DNA of 7,191 bases from the NCBI GenBank assembly GCA_016875515.1, contig VGRA01000128.1, forward strand, positions 1 to 7,191, given 5' to 3'. Source of the DNA: Deltaproteobacteria bacterium. GTDB lineage: Bacteria > Myxococcota > Myxococcia > Myxococcales > Myxococcaceae. Under the pieces are notes generated by a model that was not told the DNA's origin, did no database searches, and was given only the letters and a program-made list of their open reading frames with translations. The translations under genes were made by a program, and so were the position numbers. Shown one piece after another: positions 1-5,285 of this stretch; position 1 is the stretch's first letter; each line of letters starts with the position of its first letter.

Positions 1-190
1 TCGGCACCGCGCGCAGCCCCTGCGAGACGCTCTGCAGGATGGACAGGCTGCCGTCGTCGTTCATCAGCGAGCCGATGGTGGCGTTCACCACGGACTCGCC
101 GGCCTTGCGGCGGGCGGTGGCCTCGGCGTTGAGGGCGAAGATGACGTCCTTGTCGGGACGGGTGGCGCGGGCTGGGACGAGGTGAAGCAT
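1..190 (-). CDS. Class I/II PLP-dependent aminotransferase, N-terminal fragment (runs off left edge)
   Basis: Reading the minus strand from the ATG at 190-188 gives 63 uninterrupted codons to the window edge. The product contains DVIFALNAEATARRKAGES, then VVNATIGSLMNDDGSLSIL. This resembles the N-terminal arm of fold-type I aminotransferases of the aspartate/aromatic group, which typically read 'IFxxNAxAxxxxxxGxxVVNxTIGxLxDDDGxLxxLxxV'. The PLP lysine and the substrate-binding arginine lie further downstream and are not visible, so substrate and pathway cannot be stated. The start is uncertain: the frame stays open upstream of this ATG, and I see no clear Shine-Dalgarno sequence, only a GGGG about 10 nt upstream. 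The gene is divergent from the type III cluster and is probably an unrelated housekeeping neighbour. The family call is from memory of the motif, not a search. Confidence 0.65.
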   Translation of the reverse strand, partial: MLHLVPARATRPDKDVIFALNAEATARRKAGESVVNATIGSLMNDDGSLSILQSVSQGLRAVP

Positions 191-217
191 GCAGGGCCGG
201 GTGTCTGCCCCATTCTG

Positions 218-258
218 GCCCGTTGCGCCAGCCCGCCGGGAGGGATGGTGCAACGGGC
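218..258. repeat. Imperfect inverted repeat in the divergent intergenic region
   Basis: The left arm at 218-230 (GCCCGTTGCGCCA) and the right arm at 246-258 (TGGTGCAACGGGC) pair over 13 positions, with one G·T pair, around a 15-nt spacer. The outer nine positions of each arm are perfectly complementary. It lies about 28 nt upstream of the aminotransferase ATG and about 58 nt upstream of the FliO-like start. That is a position where an operator for either gene, or a 5'-UTR hairpin, could sit. I recognise no named regulator site. Chance formation is possible at this G+C content. Confidence 0.45.
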
Positions 259-276
259 AGGCGCGCCATGGCCGTT

Positions 277-298
277 GTCCAGCGGTGGACGCATCCAC
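277..298. promoter_or_regulatory. Two overlapping, mutually exclusive small hairpins upstream of the FliO-like gene
   Basis: GTCCA (277-281) can pair with TGGAC (286-290) over a 4-nt loop. GTGGA (285-289) can instead pair with TCCAC (294-298), also over a 4-nt loop. The central segment takes part in both, so only one can form at a time. The element ends about 18 nt before the start codon of the first gene of the cluster. A convincing -35/-10 pair is not visible nearby; the best match is TTGTCC at 275-280 with TAGCGT at 299-304, which is weak. The stems are short, so function is speculative. Confidence 0.25.
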
Positions 299-316
299 TA
301 GCGTTGCCTATCCTTG

Positions 317-943
317 ATGCCCTCCCCGCTCCTCACCCTCGCCTGCGCGTTGGCCTGCGCCGCGGTACCGGGTGCGCCCCGTGAAAAGGCGCCCGCTGCT
401 GACCCGCTGGTGACGGCCCCAGCGGCCCCTGTGCCGGAGGGCCCGGCCGTGGCGCCCGCCGCCGTGCCCCTCCCCGCGGCAGCGTCCCGCGCGGTGGCCC
501 CGGAGGACACGGACGCGGAGCTGGACAAGCGGCTGGGGCTCTCGTCCAAGGGGGAGGAGGGGGGCGAGGCGCCCACGTCCCTGGGGCTCCAGTTGGTGCA
601 GACGCTGGTGACGTTGTCCCTGGTGCTGGGGCTGGTCTATCTGGTGCTGAACGTGGGGCTGCGCAAGCTGATGGGCGGCGCGGCGGCAGCAGCCCCCGCG
701 GGGGCGCTGGTGGCGGTGGTGGCGCGGATGCCGCTGGAGCCGCGGCGGACGCTGTACGTGCTGAGGGCGGCAGGCGAGTACCTGCTGGTGGCCAGCAGCG
801 AGTCCGGCGTCTCCTTCCTCTCCAGGCTGGACGCCGCGGAGGTGGAGCGGCTCCAGGCCACCCCCGGCCAGGGCGCTCCGGCGTTCTCCCCTTTCCTCGA
901 GAAGCTGCTCTCCCGCCGCGGCGGCCCGCCGCCGGAGGCTTGA
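317..943 (+). CDS. fliO: FliO-like export-gate assembly protein
   Basis: This is a likely inner-membrane protein of about 208 residues. Its layout is a short hydrophobic leader (about 4-18), a Pro/Ala-rich acidic linker (about 20-85), one strong transmembrane helix (about 91-112, LQLVQTLVTLSLVLGLVYLV) and a small C-terminal domain (about 130-178). That domain reads VVARMPLEPRRTLYVLRAAG then EYLLVASSESGVSFLSRL. It fits the FliO family pattern of a helix followed by a 'xxRxxLxPRRxLxVLxxxGxxLLVG' beta domain. FliO helps assemble the FliP/SctR ring in flagella, and the next gene here is sctR, three nt downstream. I chose the ATG at 317; a TTG at 314 immediately before it is in frame, and a stop lies at 299-301. 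Neither start has a Shine-Dalgarno sequence, so initiation may be leaderless. Most host-associated T3SSs lack a recognised FliO, so its presence is a flagellar-like trait. Confidence 0.78.
   Translation: MPSPLLTLACALACAAVPGAPREKAPAADPLVTAPAAPVPEGPAVAPAAVPLPAAASRAVAPEDTDAELDKRLGLSSKGEEGGEAPTSLGLQLVQTLVTLSLVLGLVYLVLNVGLRKLMGGAAAAAPAGALVAVVARMPLEPRRTLYVLRAAGEYLLVASSESGVSFLSRLDAAEVERLQATPGQGAPAFSPFLEKLLSRRGGPPPEA
934..938 (+). promoter_or_regulatory. Ribosome binding site for sctR
   Basis: GGAGG lies 8 nt before the ATG at 947 and inside the last codons of the FliO-like gene. It fixes the sctR start, which places the predicted signal peptide at the N-terminus, and points to translational coupling across the 3-nt gap. 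Confidence 0.7.
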
Positions 944-946
944 TCC

Positions 947-1750
947 ATGTCCCCGCCGTTTCCCTCCCGCCGCCCGCCGTCCCCCCTGCCCTGGGCATGT
1001 GCCGCGGCCCTGCTGCCGCCCGCCGCCTGGGCAGACAAGAACGCCGTGGTGGACGTGGCCCGCGCCGGGCTGAACTCGGACAGCTTCGCCAACCGGCCGC
1101 TCATCCTGATGGTGGCGCTGGGGGCGCTGTCGCTCGTCCCGTTCGTCCTGATGATGGTGACGAGCTTTGTGAAGATCTCGGTGGTGCTCTCCATCGTCCG
1201 GTCGGCGCTGGGTACGCAGCAGATCCCGCCCACGCAAGTGATCACCGGCCTGGCCATCATCCTCACCGTCTACATTATGTCCCCGGTGGGCTCGGAGATG
1301 TGGAAGGCGGCGGGCAAGGAGCTGAACGCGGAGGGGGGCGCGGTGCTCAGCAGCCAGACCGTGGGGCAGATGATGGAGGCGGGGGCGCGGGCCAAGGAGC
1401 CGCTGCGGGACTTCCTGGTGAAGAAGGTGACGGCGAAGGACCGGGCGCTGTTCTTCAACCTGGCCAAGAAGATGCGGAAGGAGGAGGACCGGGCAGACAT
1501 CGGTGAGAAGGACTTCCTGGTCATCGTGCCGGCGTTCGTGGTGTCCGAGCTGAAGGAGGCCTTCCAGATCGGCTTCATCCTGTTCGTGCCGTTCATCGTC
1601 ATTGACATGGTGGTCGCCAACATCCTGCTGGCGCTGGGCATGCACATGCTGTCCCCCACCACCATCTCCATGCCGTTCAAGCTCTTGCTCTTCGTCCTGG
1701 TGGACGGCTGGTACATGATCGCCAAGGGGCTCGTCGTGGGGTACCTCTAA
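947..1750 (+). CDS. sctR: T3SS export-gate protein SctR (FliP family)
   Basis: SctR/FliP forms the core pentamer of the export-gate channel with SctS and SctT. The 267-residue product has the family's two hydrophobic blocks. The first (about 50-112) contains TSFVKISVVLSIVRSALGTQ and a QQIPP..Q motif. The second (about 190-265) contains VPAFVVSELKEAFQIGF, PFIVIDMVVANILLALGM and SMPFKLLLFVLVDGW. Between them is the expected charged region (about 115-188). The N-terminus (1-29) has RR near residue 8, a hydrophobic stretch and an AWA|D cleavage-like site at 27-30, so it looks like a Sec signal peptide. Cleaved leaders are typical of flagellar FliP and uncommon in host-associated SctR. The start is supported by a GGAGG 8 nt upstream. 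The gene sits tightly between the FliO-like gene and sctS. Confidence 0.96.
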   Translation: MSPPFPSRRPPSPLPWACAAALLPPAAWADKNAVVDVARAGLNSDSFANRPLILMVALGALSLVPFVLMMVTSFVKISVVLSIVRSALGTQQIPPTQVITGLAIILTVYIMSPVGSEMWKAAGKELNAEGGAVLSSQTVGQMMEAGARAKEPLRDFLVKKVTAKDRALFFNLAKKMRKEEDRADIGEKDFLVIVPAFVVSELKEAFQIGFILFVPFIVIDMVVANILLALGMHMLSPTTISMPFKLLLFVLVDGWYMIAKGLVVGYL

Positions 1751-1751
1751 G

Positions 1752-2015
1752 ATGCACCACCTGACCTTCATCACGCAGCAGGCGCTGTACCTGGTCCTCA
1801 TTGCGTCCGCGCCGCCGGTGCTGCTGTCCCTGGTGGTGGGGCTGCTGATCGCCGTGTTCCAGGCGGCCACGCAGATCCAGGAGCAGACGCTGTCGTTTGC
1901 GCCCAAGGTGATCATCGTGTTCGGCATCCTGGCGCTGGGGGGCGGCTGGATGGGCTCGCAGCTGCTCCGCTTCACCTTCCAGCTCTTCGACCGCTTCCCG
2001 GCGATGATCCGATGA
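1752..2015 (+). CDS. sctS: T3SS export-gate protein SctS (FliQ family)
   Basis: This 87-residue inner-membrane protein is the usual length for FliQ/SctS. It is two hydrophobic hairpin helices (about 12-36 and 50-73) joined by the signature VFQAATQIQEQTLSFAPK (about 35-52). Four copies wrap the SctR/SctT core in characterised export gates and contribute the gasket and gating loop. The ATG starts 2 nt after the sctR stop, and its last codons overlap the next start (ATGA at 2012-2015). Its expression is therefore probably coupled to both neighbours. The family assignment is strong from size, topology and motif. Whether it is flagellar or non-flagellar is decided only by context. Confidence 0.95.
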   Translation: MHHLTFITQQALYLVLIASAPPVLLSLVVGLLIAVFQAATQIQEQTLSFAPKVIIVFGILALGGGWMGSQLLRFTFQLFDRFPAMIR

Positions 2016-2833
2016 ACGGCATCGACCAGGTCTTCGCCGAGCTGGGGATGAAGACCAACGTCACGCTCGTCATCCTGACGGTGGCGCTGCTGCTCTCGCG
2101 CATCCTGCCGGTGATCATCCTGTCGCCTGCGTTTGGCGGGGAGGTGGTCCAGACGGAGGTGCGGATGGGGATTGGCATCCTGCTCGCCGTGGTGATGTTC
2201 CCCGCGGTGTCCGAGCGGATCACGGAGATCCCCTTCACTGCGCTGCCGTTCGTGGTGCTGATGCTGAAGGAGATCTTCATCGGCATCTGCCTGGCGTTCG
2301 TGGTGAACACGGTGTTCGACGCGGCGCAGATGGCGGGGGGGCTGGTGGACCTGCTGTCCGGCATGAACATGGCGCAGGTGTACGTGCCGCAGCTGCAGCA
2401 GAACGTGACCATCTTCGCGTCCCTCAAGCTGCAGCTGTCCGTGGTGCTGTTCCTGTCCATGAACGGGCACCACCTGGTGATCGAGGCGCTGGCGGACAGC
2501 CTGCTGGTGCTGCCGCTGGACAAGTTCCCCAGCTGGCCGGAGGGGAAGTGGGCCTTCTTCGAGCTGCACGTCCGGGTCTTCGGGGACATGCTGCGGGTGG
2601 CGCTGCTCCTGGCGGGGCCGGCCTTCATTGCCACGTTCCTCACGGACCTGGCGCTGGGGATGATCAACCGCGTGGCGCCGCAGGTGCAGGTCTTCTTCAT
2701 GGCCATGTCCATCAAGCCGCTGGTGGCGGCCGTGATGGTGCTGGTGACGCTGCACGTGGTGGTGGACGCGCTGGCCGCGGAGTACTCGGGCATGCTCGCC
2801 CTGCTGCGCCGCGCCATCCGGCTGCTCGCCTGA
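2012..2833 (+). CDS. sctT: T3SS export-gate protein SctT (FliR family)
   Basis: SctT/FliR is the single-copy subunit that closes the SctR pentamer in the export gate. The product has 273 residues, close to the family's usual length of about 260. Hydrophobic segments lie near 16-40, 50-66, 76-100, 133-150, 193-215 and 225-250. Family motifs visible are LKEIFIGICLAFVVN (about 85-99), AGGLVDLLSGMNMAQ (about 108-122) and LALGMINRVAPQVQVFFMAM (about 213-232). The last is the conserved 'LxxGxxNRxxPQxxVF' block. The ATG overlaps the sctS stop by 4 nt, so the two are translationally coupled. Nothing looks truncated or frameshifted. Confidence 0.95.
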   Translation: MNGIDQVFAELGMKTNVTLVILTVALLLSRILPVIILSPAFGGEVVQTEVRMGIGILLAVVMFPAVSERITEIPFTALPFVVLMLKEIFIGICLAFVVNTVFDAAQMAGGLVDLLSGMNMAQVYVPQLQQNVTIFASLKLQLSVVLFLSMNGHHLVIEALADSLLVLPLDKFPSWPEGKWAFFELHVRVFGDMLRVALLLAGPAFIATFLTDLALGMINRVAPQVQVFFMAMSIKPLVAAVMVLVTLHVVVDALAAEYSGMLALLRRAIRLLA

Positions 2834-2846
2834 GGGGGCCGGGACC

Positions 2847-3932
2847 ATGGCGGACGAGAGCGGCGACAAGACGGAGGAACCCACACAGAAGAAGCTGGAC
2901 GACGCGCGCAAGAAGGGCCAGGTCTGGAAGAGCAAGGATCTCACCGGGGTGGGTGTCTTCCTGGCGGGGTTGGGGGCGGTGAAGGCCACCTGGGACGGGG
3001 CCCGCGAGGAGTTCACCCGGCTGTTCCAGTTCGGCTTCGAGCGCGTGGCGCACCCGGTGGACCTGGAGCTGGCCATCTACCAGCTGCTCTTCATGGCCAT
3101 CCTCGCCGTGGTGACGCTCACCGCCCCGGTGGTGCTGGCCACGGCGGTGGTGGGGGCGCTGCTGGACTTCCTGCAGGTGGGGCCGCTCGTCACGCTGGAG
3201 CCGCTGCAGCCCAAGCTGGAGAAGCTCAACCCGGTGGAGGGGCTCAAGAACCTGGTGGGCAAGAAGCAGCTGGTGGAGCTGATCAAGAACCTCTTCAAGC
3301 TGACCATCACCGCGTGGGTGGTGGTGTCCGCGGTGAAGGGGAGCATGGGGATGGTGGTGCAGACCATCCACGGCACCCCGGACGGGATGCTGGGGGTCCT
3401 GGGGGAGCTGGTCTACCGGGTCAGCTTCCGGGTGGGGCTGTGCCTTCTGGCCTTCTCCATCTTCGACGTGTGGTGGCAGCGCAAGAGCTACATGAAGGAC
3501 ATGATGATGACGAAGGAGCAGGTGAAGAAGGAGTACAAGGAGTCCGAGGGAGACCCGCACCACAAGGCCAAGCGCAAGGAGCTCCACATGGAGATCCTGG
3601 AGGGGGCGCAGATGGAGGCGGTGCAGTCCGCGGACGTGGTGGTGACCAACCCGGACCACGTGGCGGTGGCGCTGAAGTACGACGCGGAGAAGGACGCCGC
3701 CCCCCGCGTCATTGCCGCGGGGCTGGACCACAAGGCGCAGAAGATCAAGGCGGTGGCCCGGGAGGCGGACGTGCCTCAGCTGCGCAACGTGCCGCTCGCG
3801 CACGCGCTGTACCGGGTGGAGGTGGGGCAGCAGATCCCCGAGGAGCTCTACGACGCGGTGGCCGAGGTCCTGAACTTCGTCCACGGGCTGCAGGCGGGGC
3901 AGGGGGGCAAGGCGGCGGCAGCTGGCCTATAG
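2847..3932 (+). CDS. sctU: T3SS autocleaving substrate-specificity switch SctU (FlhB family)
   Basis: SctU/FlhB contacts the export gate and cleaves itself between Asn and Pro, which lets the system change substrate class. The 361-residue product opens with the hallmark DKTEEPTQKKLDDARKKGQV (7-26). It then has about four membrane segments (near 33-48, 76-110, 150-172, 186-208), a charged linker with MTKEQVKKEYKESEGDP (221-237) and the cytoplasmic domain. The cleavage motif is NPDH at 268-271 (codons 3648-3659), with Asp where the family usually has Thr; the reactive Asn-Pro pair and the His are kept. The C-domain reads AVALKYD..(A)APRVIA...VGQQIPEELYDAVAEVLNFV, closer in wording to FlhB than to YscU. 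The ATG is 13 nt after sctT. A second copy of the C-domain follows directly. Confidence 0.96.
   Translation: MADESGDKTEEPTQKKLDDARKKGQVWKSKDLTGVGVFLAGLGAVKATWDGAREEFTRLFQFGFERVAHPVDLELAIYQLLFMAILAVVTLTAPVVLATAVVGALLDFLQVGPLVTLEPLQPKLEKLNPVEGLKNLVGKKQLVELIKNLFKLTITAWVVVSAVKGSMGMVVQTIHGTPDGMLGVLGELVYRVSFRVGLCLLAFSIFDVWWQRKSYMKDMMMTKEQVKKEYKESEGDPHHKAKRKELHMEILEGAQMEAVQSADVVVTNPDHVAVALKYDAEKDAAPRVIAAGLDHKAQKIKAVAREADVPQLRNVPLAHALYRVEVGQQIPEELYDAVAEVLNFVHGLQAGQGGKAAAAGL
3657..3902 (+). repeat. Tandem duplicated SctU C-terminal domain, copy 1 (inside sctU)
   Basis: These 82 codons (SctU residues 271-352) align without gaps to codons at 3960-4205, an exact offset of 303 nt. By hand I count about 56 identical residues of 82. 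The best-conserved block is PEELYDAVAEVLNFV, whose DNA is also nearly identical between the copies. It is a protein-coding partial duplication, not a mobile repeat. Confidence 0.85.
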
Positions 3933-3944
3933 TCCCGGAAGCCC

Positions 3945-4223
3945 ATGGCCGAGGACGCCGACATCGCGGTGGCGCTGAAGTACGACAAGGAGAAGGACTC
4001 CGCGCCGCGCGTCATTGCCAAGGGGCTGCGGATCAAGGCGGAGAAGATCAAGGAGATTGCCAAGCAGTACAACGTGCCGGTGATGCGGAACGTGGGGCTC
4101 GCCAACGCGCTGTACCGGGTGGACGTGGGCGAGGAGGTCCCCGAGGAACTCTACGACGCGGTGGCCGAGGTGCTGAACTTCGTCTACGCGCTGCAGCAGG
4201 AGCAGCAGAAGGGCAGGCGGTAG
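3945..4223 (+). CDS. Stand-alone SctU/FlhB C-terminal domain protein
   Basis: This 92-residue soluble protein corresponds to the domain SctU releases by self-cleavage, with about 68% identity by hand count to the neighbouring sctU. It starts MAEDADIAVALKYDKEKD. Its alignment to SctU begins right after the cleavage site, and it has no NPxH motif, so it cannot autocleave. The cleaved SctU fragment would be 93 residues, almost the same length. It has no membrane segment. Stand-alone FlhB C-domain proteins are known in flagellar bacteria (FlhX/YlqH type), where some can stand in for the FlhB C-domain. A similar role here, as a constitutively 'post-switch' or competing partner, is inference. The ATG is 12 nt after the sctU stop and in the same frame. 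GGAAG at 3937-3941 is a close, weak ribosome site. Confidence 0.88.
   Translation: MAEDADIAVALKYDKEKDSAPRVIAKGLRIKAEKIKEIAKQYNVPVMRNVGLANALYRVDVGEEVPEELYDAVAEVLNFVYALQQEQQKGRR
3960..4205 (+). repeat. Tandem duplicated SctU C-terminal domain, copy 2 (inside stand-alone gene)
   Basis: This is the partner of 3657-3902, 303 nt downstream in the same reading frame, with no gap across 82 codons. Differences cluster at exposed-looking positions (for example DHKAQ against RIKAE, and AREAD against AKQYN). The C-terminal PEELYDAVAEVLNFV block is unchanged. Confidence 0.85.
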
Positions 4224-4226
4224 CGC

Positions 4227-4709
4227 ATGGCGAAGATCAACAACGGCATGCCGCCGGGGCCGCAGTGGCCCTGGGGCACCCCCGGGCAAGTCCGCAGCCG
4301 GCTGGTGGACCGCGCGCAGGTGGTGGACAAGAAGCGCAAGGGGCGCAAGGCGGACCCGAAGAACCCCGCCCTGCCCTCGGCGGCGCTGCTGGACTCCATT
4401 GGGCCGGCCCACGGCGCGGACGAGCTGCGGCTGCCCCTGCCCCCCATGCCGGAGGGGCACGAGGCGGACGTCTCCCCGCTGTCGGTGCGGGAGCAGCTGG
4501 GGGAGCTGGCGCAGCGGTCCGGCCCCGAGGCCCGCGGGCTGGTGGAGCGGGGGCTGGGAAAGCTGAGCGCCGCCCCGGACCGGCTGGAACGGCTGCGCGG
4601 CCTGCTGCAGCGCGAGGCGCAGATGTTGGAGCTGCTCGGCCGCTTCTCGGACGACGTGCAGGAGATCCAGCGCCGGATGCGCGAGGAGCAGAAGGAAGGG
4701 CGGTACTAG
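4227..4709 (+). CDS. Unrecognised charged helical protein of the T3SS cluster
   Basis: I do not recognise this 160-residue protein. It has no signal peptide, membrane segment or cysteine. The first half (1-82) is rich in Pro, Lys and Arg (GMPPGPQWPWGTPG near 7-20; KKRKGRK near 35-41) and looks disordered. The second half (about 85-155) looks like two or three amphipathic helices broken at SGPEA and AAPDR, ending SDDVQEIQRRMREEQKEGRY. The reading frame is credible: the ATG is 3 nt after the previous stop, and the next start overlaps its stop, so it is embedded in the operon. By place and size it could be a stalk-like, needle-length-control or chaperone component of the export machinery, but no motif decides this. 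A needle or inner-rod protein is less likely because the helical part is highly charged. Confidence 0.75.
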   Translation: MAKINNGMPPGPQWPWGTPGQVRSRLVDRAQVVDKKRKGRKADPKNPALPSAALLDSIGPAHGADELRLPLPPMPEGHEADVSPLSVREQLGELAQRSGPEARGLVERGLGKLSAAPDRLERLRGLLQREAQMLELLGRFSDDVQEIQRRMREEQKEGRY

Positions 4710-5179
4710 TGGCCGGGGAACCCCAGGGCGCCGAGGCGAAGCTGCAGGCGAGCCTCCAGAAGTGGGCGGACGGGAAGCTGTCCCTCAAGGAGGTGCGCGG
4801 CTACACGGACGAGCAGCTCTACGCCGTGGCCCGCACCGCCTACCTCTACTACCACCAGGGAAAGCTGGCCGAGGCGCGCACCCTGTTCCAGGGGCTCTTC
4901 GCGGTGGACCCGGGCAACGGGTACGTGGCCCGGGCGCTGGGGGTGGTGGAGCTTGCCGCCGGGAACGCGGCCGGGGCGCTGGCCGCCTGGGACGTGGCGG
5001 TGAAGCTGGAGCCGGAGGAGCCGGCCGGGTACGTGGGGCGGGCCGAGGTGCGCCTGGCGGCGGGGCAGAAAGGGGGGGCGGCCGAGGACCTCAAGCGGGC
5101 GGCCCAGCTGGTGGCGCGGGTGGAACACCCCCTGAAACCCAAGGTTTCCGCCATGTTGGCGGCCATCTCAAAAAGATGA
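4709..5179 (+). CDS. LcrH/SycD-like TPR class II T3SS chaperone (first of three)
   Basis: The 156-residue cytoplasmic protein starts at GTG 4709, which shares its G with the upstream TAG stop. AAGGAAGGG at 4692-4700 is well placed as the ribosome site. An N-terminal helix with GKLSLKEVRGYTDEQLYAVA (about 22-41) leads into three TPR-like units (about 37-68, 71-104, 105-137). These read YYHQGKLAEARTLFQGLFAV, DPGNGYVARALGVVELAAGN and GYVGRAEVRLAAGQKGGAAE. The pattern 'YxxGKxxEAxxxFQxLxxxDPxxxxxxxxLG' is characteristic of LcrH/SycD/IpgC chaperones, which bind translocators; the related YscG group binds the needle subunit. Its client is probably the small secreted-looking protein encoded 106 nt downstream, by position only. 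The gene ends in an A-rich run that is unusual for this region. Confidence 0.85.
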   Translation: MAGEPQGAEAKLQASLQKWADGKLSLKEVRGYTDEQLYAVARTAYLYYHQGKLAEARTLFQGLFAVDPGNGYVARALGVVELAAGNAAGALAAWDVAVKLEPEEPAGYVGRAEVRLAAGQKGGAAEDLKRAAQLVARVEHPLKPKVSAMLAAISKR

Positions 5180-5185
5180 AAAAAA

Positions 5186-5204
5186 CCGCGCAACCGCCGC
5201 GCGG
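5186..5204 (-). terminator. Hairpin beside an A-tract: intrinsic terminator shape on the minus strand
   Basis: CCGCGC (5186-5191) and GCGCGG (5199-5204) form a 6-bp stem over a 7-nt loop. A run of seven A lies directly to its left (5179-5185). Read on the minus strand this is a stem followed by seven T, the shape of an intrinsic terminator. On the plus strand no T-run follows. No minus-strand gene is visible to its right, so it would act only on antisense transcripts, or be accidental. Confidence 0.3.
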
Positions 5205-5231
5205 CACTTCCGATAACCTCTTCAGAACGCA

Positions 5232-5280
5232 GCCGGAGATGGACTCCGGCAGCAAGTCCCCGAAGTTCCCAACCGGAGGT
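5232..5280 (+). promoter_or_regulatory. Leader hairpin that competes with pairing of the downstream ribosome binding site
   Basis: GCCGGAG (5232-5238) and CTCCGGC (5244-5250) make a perfect 7-bp stem over a 5-nt loop. The right arm's CTCCGG (5244-5249) is also complementary to CCGGAG (5273-5278), which overlaps the Shine-Dalgarno GGAGGT (5275-5280) of the next gene. Forming the upstream hairpin would leave the ribosome site free, and opening it would let the site be masked. This is a sequence-level possibility with no direct evidence, and anti-Shine-Dalgarno matches arise easily in G+C-rich DNA. Confidence 0.35.
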
Positions 5281-5285
5281 ACACC

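Noticed and set aside
85..294. A 69-codon minus-strand open frame across the divergent spacer
   Set aside because: It is out of frame with the aminotransferase-like frame starting at 190 and is Pro/Ser-rich with no family features.
308..3076. A 922-codon open frame on the minus strand opposite the export-gate genes
   Set aside because: It is antisense to five well-supported genes and its product is a low-complexity His/Arg/Gln-rich string with no family features. High third-position G+C opens such frames.
317..3932. Flagellar rather than non-flagellar identity for the export-gate genes
   Set aside because: The core proteins alone cannot decide it, but three LcrH/SycD-like chaperones downstream and no hook, rod or flagellin genes in view favour a non-flagellar T3SS. 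The flagellar-like traits are reported as findings instead.
3314..4708. Plus-strand open frame leading into the first chaperone (about 465 extra codons)
   Set aside because: It overlaps sctU, the SctU C-domain copy and the 160-residue gene out of frame and is Gly/Ala/Arg low complexity. Only the part from GTG 4709 shows family motifs.
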